Source of the DNA: CBIHON01 sp966211965
GTDB taxonomy: Bacteria > Pseudomonadota > Gammaproteobacteria > Burkholderiales > Burkholderiaceae_D
Reading direction: 5' to 3'
Length of the DNA: 64,000 nt
Assembly: GCA_966211965.1 (NCBI GenBank)
Contig: CBIHON010000001.1
Location: forward strand, 186,001 to 250,000
Numbering within the stretch: position 1 is the first letter of the stretch; every line of letters starts with the position of its first letter. Positions 43,614 through 51,573 of this stretch are shown here, piece after piece. The position numbers and the translations under genes are program-made. The notes beneath the pieces are model-generated. The model was not told the DNA's origin, did no database searches, and worked only from the letters and a program-made list of their open reading frames with translations.

Positions 43614-45542
43614 ATGCTAGCGAGCTTATTGCTGCGTATCGGATTAGCGATTTCCCTATTGATACCGCTCTATTCGGCAGCCCAATCGGCCTCCTCCGAG
43701 GCCATCTCCGATCCGGCGCGCCACACCATCGTGTCGTGCAAGCTGCCGGTGCAAACCAGAAAGATGGGGCAAATGGCGATGTTCGCAGTACCGGGCCCCG
43801 TCATCCGGATTGAAGCCCTGAAATGCGAGTTGCGCGGCGGCACTTACGTCATGCCCGACAGCCGCGGCAATCTATGCGAAGAAATCAAGCATATCCGGGC
43901 CAGCGCTGAAGCGGCCGACGTCAATGCCATGCGCTTGCTGGGGCATGCCTATGAAGCGGACTGGGACCCGAATTGCCCGCCCAAACCGAATGAGGCGGTC
44001 GTCTGGTACGAAAAGGCCGCCTTGAAAGGGGATCGCCAAGCAGCCATGGCGCTGTCGCGCCTGCTGGCCTCCGGCAAGGGCTTAGCCGGTGCCGATCCGG
44101 TCAAAGCCAAACGCTGGCTCGATGCCGCGCTCGGCACCGATACCACCGCGTTGTTCAACGCCGATTCGCAGCGCAGCTTGAGTTCGCTGGAAGAAATGCG
44201 CAAGCGTGTTCAAGATCTGGAACGCCAAGTGGAACAACTGGAGCAAGAGCGCCGTAAAGCCCCTAAAGGCAGCGGCGCGGCCAACGAGTTGACACCCAAA
44301 CTTCAGCAGCTGCAAGCACAGCAAGCGGAATTGCGCAAGACTTACGAACAGCAGGTAGATCAGTTGGATCCACGCTTGCTGGTCGCCGGTTCCGCCGGTG
44401 TCCAGCAGGAATTGCAAATCGTGATGCTGGATCCGCCGATTTTTGCGCAGCGCTCAATGCAGCCGATCACCGTTCCCATTTCTGGCTCGGAAAAAACCCG
44501 GCCCGAATACGAAGTGATCGGCCGTGTCATCCTGCCGCCGGACCGGCGTAATGGCTTGAAGGTCACCGTGAATGGCCAACCGGTCGAAACGATCGAGAAC
44601 GACGGCTTTTTCCGCCATCCCGTACCCTTGCAAAAAACCCGCAGCGTCGTGGTGGAAGCATCGTTGTCCGGCGCACGCGCCGCCTCCCAACAGTTCAAGC
44701 TTGAATTTTCCTCGGAAAAATCCAGCCAGGTTACCGCCGAGCGCGATGTCGAGAAGAAGCGGTCCGGGCGATCGGTTGCGTTGGTGGTCGGCATATCGAA
44801 TTACAACGAGGCAAAGGCTTCGAAGTCCGGCAAGCAATTCTGGCCCAACCTGGACAACGCGCGCAATGATGCGCTCGGGTTGGGACAGATGCTGGAAAAG
44901 AATTACGGTTTCGAGGTGGAATACCTGCTCGACGAAAATGCGACTCACGATCGCATCTTGAATTCCTTGATACGCCTGCGGGAAACCATGCGCAAAGACG
45001 ACCAGCTCATCATTTACTATGCCGGACATGGCGAGATCGACCGTGTCAGCACGCGCGGCTTCTGGATTCCTTACGATGCCTGGGATCAGACCTCCATGGG
45101 GTCACGCTGGATTCAGTCGGAACAGATCACCAACCAGCTCGAAGCGATCAATGCGGGCCAGGTTTTACTGATCTCGGATTCCTGTTATTCAGCCGCACTC
45201 AATCCGGCAATCGGCCGGGTCAGCAGCTTGGCGACCGAGCGCAGCCGCGCCAATGTCATCGCCGAATTGTCCAAGCGTAACGCGCGAATCTTGATGAGTT
45301 CTGGCAGTTACTCTCCGGTGGCAGACGGCGGTGCGCAGGGACATTCGCTTTTCACCTACGCCTTGCTGGATTCATTGCAAATCAACGCCGGTGCGGTCAT
45401 GGGCCGGGATCTCTTCAACCGCGTGGAAAGCATGGTTTTGCGTAAGGCGCGAGAAATGCGCTACAACGTGAATCCGCAATACGGCGGGCTGGATGGGGCC
45501 GGCCATCTTGGCGGCGATTTCGTGTTTCGCCGTGCTACCTGA
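43614..45542 (+). CDS. Caspase-like protease with Sel1 repeats and coiled coil
   Basis: A 642-residue exported protein. It has a signal peptide (about 1-26), Sel1/TPR-like repeats (about 85-175; AMRLLGHAYEADWD, AVVWYEKAALKGDRQAAMAL) and a coiled coil (about 185-250; LERQVEQLEQERRKA). A beta-rich linker follows (about 260-375), then a C-terminal peptidase C14 domain (from about 385; RSVALVVGISNYNEA) with the dyad His472 (YYAGHGE) and Cys524 (ISDSCYS). The ATG at 43614 has AGGA 9 bases upstream and places the signal peptide first. It is the second caspase-like gene of the locus; substrate unknown. Confidence 0.83.
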   Translation: MLASLLLRIGLAISLLIPLYSAAQSASSEAISDPARHTIVSCKLPVQTRKMGQMAMFAVPGPVIRIEALKCELRGGTYVMPDSRGNLCEEIKHIRASAEAADVNAMRLLGHAYEADWDPNCPPKPNEAVVWYEKAALKGDRQAAMALSRLLASGKGLAGADPVKAKRWLDAALGTDTTALFNADSQRSLSSLEEMRKRVQDLERQVEQLEQERRKAPKGSGAANELTPKLQQLQAQQAELRKTYEQQVDQLDPRLLVAGSAGVQQELQIVMLDPPIFAQRSMQPITVPISGSEKTRPEYEVIGRVILPPDRRNGLKVTVNGQPVETIENDGFFRHPVPLQKTRSVVVEASLSGARAASQQFKLEFSSEKSSQVTAERDVEKKRSGRSVALVVGISNYNEAKASKSGKQFWPNLDNARNDALGLGQMLEKNYGFEVEYLLDENATHDRILNSLIRLRETMRKDDQLIIYYAGHGEIDRVSTRGFWIPYDAWDQTSMGSRWIQSEQITNQLEAINAGQVLLISDSCYSAALNPAIGRVSSLATERSRANVIAELSKRNARILMSSGSYSPVADGGAQGHSLFTYALLDSLQINAGAVMGRDLFNRVESMVLRKAREMRYNVNPQYGGLDGAGHLGGDFVFRRAT

Positions 45543-45574
45543 CAGATCGCGCGGGCGAGCCAGATATCTCCGTA

Positions 45575-46450
45575 ATGATGGATCTGAGCCGAATCCTTTC
45601 TGCCTGCGATATGCGACGCGTAAAGGCCGTTTTTTCAGTTCTGGGCACCGGGCTCATATTGATGACCTGTCTGTTATTGCCCGCTTGTTCGCCTCTCAAT
45701 CTGGCGCATGGCAACAATGAAACGCGCGAGCTTGTTCAAGGGCAGGGTTTTCGGCACCTGGTATTGACGCGGTATTTTCACGATGCCGCCATCAGCGGCC
45801 AACAACCTGTCTTCGTGTTCGTCGAAAACGATGGCCTCCCTTGGCAAACACCGACAGTGGTCTCAAACGATCCGACTCCGCGCCGTCCGGTAGCGCTCGG
45901 ATTGTTCCGCAAAACCGATGCGCCAGCAATTTATTTGGGCAGACCATGCCAATGGGTCGGCACATTCGAGCCTCCCTGCCATCCGTATTTCTGGACCCAT
46001 GGACGCTTTCATCCGGATGTGGTGAACAGCCTGATCGCCGCGCTCGAAAAAGTTCTGCACGACGACAAGCGGCCTTTGATTCTGGTCGGACATAGCGGCG
46101 GCGGTGCGCTTGCCGTACTTATTGCCCATTCTCTCAAACGGCCGGTAGCGGTGGTAACGCTGGCAGCCGTGTTGGACCACCAGAAATGGGCGACACGTCT
46201 TGCACTATCCCCTTTGATGGGCAGCTTGAATCCTGCGACCGCCCCCCCCAGGTCGTACGCCGCGCTGGCTGAGCTTCATGTTTTCGGGGCCTTGGACGAG
46301 GTGGTGAAAAGCGATGATGCAGCAGCCTACCTCAACCGCTTTCCGAGCGAAACGCTGAGCTTGCCGCAAGCCGATCACAATTGCTGTTGGGAAAATTGGT
46401 GGGCTGCGGAAGGATTGGACCATGCGAAGCGCTTGGCGCTTGCCCGATAA
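45575..46450 (+). CDS. Putative lipoprotein with alpha/beta-hydrolase fold
   Basis: A 291-residue protein with a lipoprotein signal (hydrophobic GLILMTCLLLPAC/S). It has the esterase nucleophile elbow LVGHSGGGALAV (Ser at about residue 174), and candidate acid and His residues near GALDEV and QADHNC. It follows the second caspase-like gene by 32 bases and probably belongs to that transcript. The start is uncertain: 45575 (MMD) or 45611 (MRRVKAV), which gives a more standard signal peptide; neither has a clear Shine-Dalgarno. Substrate unknown. Confidence 0.72.
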   Translation: MMDLSRILSACDMRRVKAVFSVLGTGLILMTCLLLPACSPLNLAHGNNETRELVQGQGFRHLVLTRYFHDAAISGQQPVFVFVENDGLPWQTPTVVSNDPTPRRPVALGLFRKTDAPAIYLGRPCQWVGTFEPPCHPYFWTHGRFHPDVVNSLIAALEKVLHDDKRPLILVGHSGGGALAVLIAHSLKRPVAVVTLAAVLDHQKWATRLALSPLMGSLNPATAPPRSYAALAELHVFGALDEVVKSDDAAAYLNRFPSETLSLPQADHNCCWENWWAAEGLDHAKRLALAR

Positions 46451-46463
46451 ACACACGCAAGAA

Positions 46464-46499
46464 AAAAGGGCTGCAAGCCTAAACTTGCAACCCTTTCCT
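46464..46499. terminator. Terminator between the hydrolase gene and tRNA-Thr
   Basis: AAAGGG-C-TGCAAG at 46465-46477 pairs with CTTGCA-A-CCCTTT at 46484-46496 around a 6-base loop, with an A-run on the left and a T-rich right flank. It can act on both strands, ending the plus-strand locus and the minus-strand tRNA transcript. Confidence 0.6.
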
Positions 46500-46510
46500 A
46501 CTGCTTGTTT

Positions 46511-46586
<76 letters not shown>

Positions 46587-46611
46587 GAAACTTGAAAAGC
46601 AATATTGTACT

Positions 46612-47118
46612 TTATTTGATACGTGTCAGTCTAGGACGGCCGCCATTTTTTGGTGGGTCGGTATCGTCCGTAGGTTTATTCTCGCCCGCCTCTTCGCTCC
46701 GCTCGCCTTGAACTGGTGGTACGGCAGACAGACTGGCTGGGCTCCCGGTCGAATCTGCAAGGTCCGAACTGCCTCCGTCCGCCGGTTTGTCTTCGCCGAC
46801 AGGCAAACGCGAGACCTCGAAAGCCATGCCCTGGCCGTTTTCGCGCGCGTAAATTGCCACGACATTTGCCACCGGCACCAGGATTTCACGCGATACACCG
46901 CCGAAACGCGCATTGAAATAAATTGAGTCGTTCTCCATTTTCAATCCGCTGGTGGCGCTGAAACTGATGTTGAGGACGATCTCGCCATTCTTGACGAATT
47001 CTCTTGGTACGCGGGTATTCGCATCGACCATCGCCGCCAGATACGGGGTATAACCATTGTCGGTACACCATTCGTAAATTGCGCGTAGCAGATAGGGCTT
47101 GGTAGATGTTTCAGACAT
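46612..47118 (-). CDS. sspB: ClpXP specificity-enhancing factor SspB
   Basis: SspB is the adaptor that tethers ssrA-tagged proteins to ClpXP. The 168-residue protein has the N-terminal dimeric substrate-binding domain (KPYLLRAIYEWCTDNGYTPY, PREFVKNGEIVLNIS, SIYFNARFGGVSREILVP). A flexible acidic Pro/Ser-rich linker follows, ending in a short basic tail (GGRPRLTRIK) that resembles the ClpX-docking peptide. Start MSETSTKPYLL at 47118 fits; the longer frame upstream is non-conserved. sspA lies just upstream in transcription. Confidence 0.93.
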   Translation of the reverse strand: MSETSTKPYLLRAIYEWCTDNGYTPYLAAMVDANTRVPREFVKNGEIVLNISFSATSGLKMENDSIYFNARFGGVSREILVPVANVVAIYARENGQGMAFEVSRLPVGEDKPADGGSSDLADSTGSPASLSAVPPVQGERSEEAGENKPTDDTDPPKNGGRPRLTRIK

Positions 47119-47162
47119 TGTTTTGTGGTTCGTACATGTATGTGGCAGCCCGGTTTGGCGCC

Positions 47163-47230
47163 CATCGTATTTTCGGAAGCCTCCTCTGCTGCCGAAAATC
47201 ATTTGCGGCAGCAGAGGAGGAAATACGATG
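47163..47230 (-). promoter_or_regulatory. Nested palindrome between sspA and sspB
   Basis: Inner arms CCTCCTCTGCTGCCG at 47180-47194 and the exact complement at 47206-47220 are surrounded by outer arms CATCGTATTT (47163-47172) and AAATACGATG (47221-47230). There is no U-run on the minus strand, so it looks like an mRNA processing or attenuation hairpin that could set different sspA and sspB levels. Confidence 0.55.
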
Positions 47231-47242
47231 CGCCACGCCGAC

Positions 47243-47854
47243 CTAGCGGCGCATGACCTTCTCGGACGGCGTCAATGCCTCAATGTAGGCCGGACGCGAG
47301 AAGATACGTTCAGCATACTTCATCAACGGGGCCGCGGTCTTGGACAATTCGATCCCGTAGTGATCCAGGCGCCACAGTAGCGGCGCGATCGCCACATCCA
47401 GCATCGAAAAATCATCGCCAAGCATGTACTTGTTCTTCAGGAACAAGGGAGCCAGCGTGGTCAGGCGATCGCGGATTTCGGCGCGGGCCTTTTCCTGGTT
47501 TTTTTCAGTGTTCTTCGATTTGTCGTTCTCCAATGCATGGACATGGATAAACAATTCTTTTTCGAAATTGAACAACATCAGGCGTGCACGAGCGCGCATC
47601 AACGGATCTGCCGGCATCAATTGCGGATGCGGGAAACGCTCATCGATATATTCATTGATGATGTTGGATTCGTACAGAATCAAATCGCGCTCAACCAGGA
47701 TCGGTACCTGGCCGTAGGGATTCATGGTGGAGATATCTTCCGGCTTGTTGAACAGGTCGACGTCGCGCACTTCAAAATCCATACCTTTCTCGAACAATAC
47801 GAGACGGCAACGTTGTGAGAAAGGACAGGTAGTACCCGAATAGAGAACCATCAT
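47243..47854 (-). CDS. sspA: Stringent starvation protein A
   Basis: SspA is a GST-fold RNA-polymerase-associated regulator active in stationary phase. The 203-residue protein has the thioredoxin-like N-domain (MVLYSGTTCPFSQRCRLVL, NPYGQVPILVERDLILYES) and an all-helical C-domain (MLGDDFSMLDVAIAPLLWRL). AAGGA precedes the first of two adjacent ATG codons. The sspA-sspB pair downstream of petABC is typical of betaproteobacteria. Confidence 0.93.
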   Translation of the reverse strand: MMVLYSGTTCPFSQRCRLVLFEKGMDFEVRDVDLFNKPEDISTMNPYGQVPILVERDLILYESNIINEYIDERFPHPQLMPADPLMRARARLMLFNFEKELFIHVHALENDKSKNTEKNQEKARAEIRDRLTTLAPLFLKNKYMLGDDFSMLDVAIAPLLWRLDHYGIELSKTAAPLMKYAERIFSRPAYIEALTPSEKVMRR

Positions 47855-47879
47855 TTTTATAGTTCCTTAGAAACAAAGA

Positions 47880-47903
47880 GGGTGAGACGCGGACGGCTCA
47901 CCC
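47880..47903 (-). terminator. Possible terminator after petC
   Basis: GGGTGAG at 47880-47886 and CTCACCC at 47897-47903 form a 7-bp stem. In the minus direction it is followed by TCTTTGTTTC, a weak U-rich tract. It lies between petC and sspA, allowing partial readthrough. Confidence 0.45.
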
Positions 47904-47940
47904 TGAAACGAATGCCCGCAGCGAACTGCGAGCATAAAAC

Positions 47941-48702
47941 TTATTTGACTTCCTTCCAGTATGACGCGTTCAGACGCCATGCAAGAAGCGAAAGCAAACC
48001 GAGAAATAGGAAGACCCAGATGCCCAATCTCTTGCGAAAGCTTTTCGCAGGCTCACTCATCCAGTCCAGATAACCCACCAGATCAGCCACGGCAACATCA
48101 TAATCCAGCGATGACAATTTGCCTGGTTTGACCTGCTCGAATCCGGCGAACTTGTGTACCGTTTTGCCGGCTTCATGCGGATCTTTTTCTTCGACGAACT
48201 TGGCCGAGCGCACACCTTGCAACTCCCACAAGGCGTGCGGCATCCCGACGTTCGGGAACACCATGTTGTTCCACCCGGTCGGACGGCTGTCGTCTTTGTA
48301 GTAAGTGCGCAGATAGGTGTAAATCCAGTCCGAGCCCGAACCTGCCTCGGATGCCTTGGAGCGCGTAATCACCGATAAGTCCGGTGGCGCGGCACCGAAC
48401 CATTCCTTGGCATCCTTGGGCGACATCGAGATCTTCATCAAATCGCCTACCTTGTCGCCGGTGAAGAGCAGGTTGTTCTTGATCTGTTCTTCGGTCAGGC
48501 CGATATCGCGCAAACGGTTGTAACGCATCGCTGCTGCGGAGTGGCAGTTCAGGCAATAGTTGACGAACAGCTTGGCGCCATGCTGCAAGGACGCCAGATC
48601 AGTGCGTTCCGGTGCGCGATCGAGCGGGAAATTCCCTTCATTTGCCAGCGCGAACGCCGGCACGAGTGCAAGAGCCGCAATCAGTTTTTTCAGCAATTTC
48701 AT
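47941..48702 (-). CDS. petC: Cytochrome c1 of the bc1 complex
   Basis: A 253-residue membrane-anchored c-type cytochrome that passes electrons from the Rieske centre to cytochrome c. It has a signal peptide (about 1-20), the haem motif CLNCH (about residues 54-58, NYCLNCHSAAAMRYN), a distal Met ligand in KISMSPKD or FPNVGMPHAL, and a C-terminal TM anchor (LGIWVFLFLGLLSLLAW). It is the third gene of petABC, 36 bases after petB. Confidence 0.96.
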   Translation of the reverse strand: MKLLKKLIAALALVPAFALANEGNFPLDRAPERTDLASLQHGAKLFVNYCLNCHSAAAMRYNRLRDIGLTEEQIKNNLLFTGDKVGDLMKISMSPKDAKEWFGAAPPDLSVITRSKASEAGSGSDWIYTYLRTYYKDDSRPTGWNNMVFPNVGMPHALWELQGVRSAKFVEEKDPHEAGKTVHKFAGFEQVKPGKLSSLDYDVAVADLVGYLDWMSEPAKSFRKRLGIWVFLFLGLLSLLAWRLNASYWKEVK

Positions 48703-48738
48703 GATTTCTTAAATCCCTTTGCGCTTAGTGTCGTCAAT

Positions 48739-50151
48739 TCAATGGGGATGAAACGTGACACGCTTCGGAACAGGCTTGAATGTCCCCATTGCACTCCACC
48801 AAGGCATCAAGAGGAAGAAGCCGAAGTAAATGAAGGTGCCGATCTGCGCAACCAAGGTGCGGCCCTCGGTCGGGGGCAGGATACCCAGGTAGCCGAGCAC
48901 GATAAACGCGATGCCGAACAGGATATAGACATATTTATGCCAACTCGGGCGATAGCGGATCGATTTGACCGGGGACATGTCGAGCCATGGCAAAGCAAAC
49001 AAGATCATGACCGATACGCCCATCAGTACCACGCCCCAGAATTTCGCATCGAACACGGACATGCCGACGATAACGAGCAATGCCGCCCCTGCTATACCTA
49101 TTTTCACAAGTCCGCTCAATTTGGTCTTCAGGAAAACCAGGATGACATAGGCGACCACACCTATTTTCAGCCACGTCATGAAATCCGAAGTGGTGGCACG
49201 CAGGATCGAATAGAACGGGGTGAAATACCAGACCGGTGCGATGTGCGGCGGGGTTTTCAGCGAATCGGCGGGAATGAAGTTGTTGTATTCCAGGAAGTAG
49301 CCGCCCATTTCCGGCGCAAAGAATACGACTGCGCTGAAGATGACCAGGAAAACCGTCACGCCAAAGACGTCATGCACCGAATAGTAAGGATGCGAAGGAA
49401 TCGCATCGAGCGGATGTCCGTCGGCACCCAGCGTGTCCTTGACTTCAATGCCGTCCGGATTGTTCGAGCCCACTTCATGCAAGGCGATCAAATGCGCGAC
49501 CACCAGGCCGAGCAACACCAGTGGAATGGCAATCACATGGAATGCAAAGAAGCGGTTCAGGGTGGCGTCGGATACCACGTAGTCACCGCGAATCCACAAG
49601 GACAGGTCAGGACCGATGAAAGGAATCGCCCCGAACAGGTTGACGATCACTTGGGCGCCCCAGTAGGACATCTGCCCCCAAGGCAGCAGATAGCCGAAGA
49701 AGGCTTCGCCCATCAGGCACAGGAAAATCGCGACACCGAACAGCCAGATCAGCTCGCGCGGTTTGCGATAGGATCCGTACAACAGGCCGCGCACCATGTG
49801 CAGGTAGACGACGATGAAGAATGCCGAAGCGCCGGTGGAGTGCATGTAACGCACCAGCCAGCCCCAAGGCACATCGCGCATGATAGAGGTTTCAACCGAG
49901 AAGAAAGCCAGGTTGGCATCCGGCTTGTAGTGCATCGTCAGAAAGATGCCGGTGACGATCTGGATTACCAGCACCAGCATCGCCAGGGAACCAAAGATGT
50001 ACCAGAAATTGAAGTTTTTCGGCGCGTAGTACTTGCCCCATTGATCGTTCCACAGCTTGCTCAGCGGGAAACGGGCATCGACCCAGTTCAGGGCCTTGGC
50101 TGCAACGGGCGCATTGGCCGGGAGTTTTTTCTCGACAAATGCCATGATCAA
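48739..50151 (-). CDS. petB: Cytochrome b of the bc1 complex
   Basis: The 470-residue dihaem cytochrome b with the quinol oxidation and reduction sites. Conserved features are NFWYIFGSLAML, the haem ligand His residues in helices B and D (MRDVPWGWLVRYMHSTGAS and FFAFHVIAIPLV), GYLLPWGQMSYWGAQV and the C-terminal cytochrome b domain. It overlaps petA by 4 bases (ATGA). Confidence 0.97.
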   Translation of the reverse strand: MIMAFVEKKLPANAPVAAKALNWVDARFPLSKLWNDQWGKYYAPKNFNFWYIFGSLAMLVLVIQIVTGIFLTMHYKPDANLAFFSVETSIMRDVPWGWLVRYMHSTGASAFFIVVYLHMVRGLLYGSYRKPRELIWLFGVAIFLCLMGEAFFGYLLPWGQMSYWGAQVIVNLFGAIPFIGPDLSLWIRGDYVVSDATLNRFFAFHVIAIPLVLLGLVVAHLIALHEVGSNNPDGIEVKDTLGADGHPLDAIPSHPYYSVHDVFGVTVFLVIFSAVVFFAPEMGGYFLEYNNFIPADSLKTPPHIAPVWYFTPFYSILRATTSDFMTWLKIGVVAYVILVFLKTKLSGLVKIGIAGAALLVIVGMSVFDAKFWGVVLMGVSVMILFALPWLDMSPVKSIRYRPSWHKYVYILFGIAFIVLGYLGILPPTEGRTLVAQIGTFIYFGFFLLMPWWSAMGTFKPVPKRVTFHPH

Positions 50152-50753
50152 GCCTCGCCTTTCTCGTCTTTACCGATGACCAGCTTGCTGCCAACGTACA
50201 TGTGACGCGGCACTTGCAGGTTATCCGGCGCCGGTTTGTTCTTGTAGACGCGGCCAGCCAGATCGAAGGTGGAACCGTGGCAAGGGCACAGGAAGCCGCC
50301 AGCCCAGTCATCCGGCAGGGAAGGCTGGGCACCGGGTTGGAACTTGGAGCTGGGCGAGCAACCGAGGTGGGAACAGATACCGACTGCAACCAGGATATCT
50401 TCCTTGATCGAACGATGTTCATTACGCGCGTATTCCGGCGTCAACTCATCGGGATTACGTTCAGATTTCGGATCTGCGACTTGGCTATCGGTCTTTTTGA
50501 GAGATGCGACCATTTCCGGCGAACGCTTCAGAATCCAGACCGGCTTGCCGCGCCATTCGACAGTTTTCATTTCGCCCGGCGCCAATCCGGAGATATCCAC
50601 TTCGACTGGCGCACCGGCGGCTTTCGCTCGCTCGGACGGCTGGAAGGTGGACACAAATGCCCCTGCGGTGGCCAGGCCAGCTACCCCACCCGCCGCACAT
50701 GTGGCGACGAGCAAGCCCCGTCGACCCGAGTCGACCTGCTTTTCGTTACTCAT
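50148..50753 (-). CDS. petA: Rieske iron-sulfur subunit of the bc1 complex
   Basis: A 201-residue ubiquinol-cytochrome c reductase Fe-S subunit. The 2Fe-2S ligands are in CSHLGC and CPCHGSTFD. The N-terminus carries a twin-arginine signal/anchor (SGRRGLLVATCAAGGVAGLA), so export depends on the Tat system encoded about 4 kb away. It is the first gene of the pet operon, with a -10-like hexamer 55 bases upstream. Confidence 0.96.
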   Translation of the reverse strand: MSNEKQVDSGRRGLLVATCAAGGVAGLATAGAFVSTFQPSERAKAAGAPVEVDISGLAPGEMKTVEWRGKPVWILKRSPEMVASLKKTDSQVADPKSERNPDELTPEYARNEHRSIKEDILVAVGICSHLGCSPSSKFQPGAQPSLPDDWAGGFLCPCHGSTFDLAGRVYKNKPAPDNLQVPRHMYVGSKLVIGKDEKGEA

Positions 50754-50807
50754 ACCAACCCCAATCAGTCAAATGCGAAATCTGTACGAAACTTCTAGCA
50801 ACCTTAG

Positions 50808-50836
50808 ATTATAGCGGAGCCAGTGCCTGTTTTAAA
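50808..50836 (-). promoter_or_regulatory. Putative pet operon promoter
   Basis: On the minus strand a consensus TATAAT (50808-50813) has a weak TTTAAA (50831-50836) 17 bases upstream as -35. Transcription would begin near 50801, leaving a leader of about 48 bases before petA. Confidence 0.5.
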
Positions 50837-50941
50837 GCGATTCGATGCGGGAGGCGCAATTTCCGGGGCCTTTTCGGTAAATTGAAAGGGAGCGAGGAAA
50901 TTCGCACCTCCCTCGTAATGGGGATTCTTTGACGCCCCCCC

Positions 50942-51035
50942 GAATAAATGCCACGGGCTAGGCGCGCCGACGCAGACAGCACCAACGTACGACAAGGAGA
51001 AGCAACCACGCCAGCGGCACTTAATATGGAGGCTC
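50942..51035. repeat. Dispersed element B, copy 2
   Basis: Aligned with 39921-40013, it starts GAATAAATGCC and ends GGAGGCTC, with shared internal blocks GGCGCGCCGACGCAG and AAGGAGAAGCAACCACGCC. The terminal inverted repeat (50943-50958 with 51010-51025) is less perfect than in copy 1. The right end is about 90 bases before mscL. Confidence 0.8.
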
Positions 51036-51125
51036 TGAAAACATTGGATTGTTTGCAGCTGCACAACCCTGCCGCTAAAATCACTTGGGAAATTACAAGG
51101 CAGTCAATCATAAAGGAGCGTGGCG

Positions 51126-51554
51126 ATGGGAATGATGCAAGAATTCAAGGCCTTTGCATTAAAGGGTAATGTGCTCGATCTTGCTGTCGGGGTCATCATC
51201 GGCGGCGCATTCGGTAAAATCGTCGACTCAATGGTGCAGGACATTATCATGCCGGTAGCCGGCAAAATCTTCGGCGGGCTGGATTTTTCAAATTACTACA
51301 TCCCGCTGAATCATCAACCTGCCAATCTCACGCTGATTGAAGCAAAAAAGCTGGGCGCCGTGTTTGCCTACGGGAATTTCATCACGATCCTGCTCAACTT
51401 CCTGATCCTGGCGTTCATTATTTTTCAGATGGTAAAGATATTCAATCGTGCCAAACGCAGCGAACCCGCGCCCGCAGCCACACCGGCACCGACGGCCGAA
51501 GATACCCTGTTGCTACGCGAGATACGGGACGCACTGGTCAAAAAACAGGAATAA
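51126..51554 (+). CDS. mscL: Large-conductance mechanosensitive channel
   Basis: MscL is a homopentameric emergency osmolyte-release channel of the inner membrane. The 142 residues contain TM1 with the gating motif (GNVLDLAVGVIIGGAFGKIV), the periplasmic loop, TM2 (NFITILLNFLILAFIIFQMV) and a C-terminal helical bundle (LLLREIRDALVK). AAAGGAG at 51112-51118 sits 7 bases before the ATG at 51126; the GTG at 51120 is too close. It converges with the response regulator gene (19-base gap). Confidence 0.96.
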   Translation: MGMMQEFKAFALKGNVLDLAVGVIIGGAFGKIVDSMVQDIIMPVAGKIFGGLDFSNYYIPLNHQPANLTLIEAKKLGAVFAYGNFITILLNFLILAFIIFQMVKIFNRAKRSEPAPAATPAPTAEDTLLLREIRDALVKKQE

Positions 51555-51573
51555 GGCGCAGCAAAAGCCCGAA

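Larger units (their letters stand above)
50754..51125. other. Divergent intergenic region between petA and mscL
   Basis: About 370 bases. It holds the putative pet promoter near petA and a copy of element B (50942-51035) on the mscL side. No gene is supported; short frames here merely read through element B. Confidence 0.6.

Noticed and set aside
48541..50205. 554-codon plus-strand open frame opposite petB and petC
   Set aside because: Antisense shadow of petB/petC with His/Gln/Arg-biased composition and no recognisable domain.
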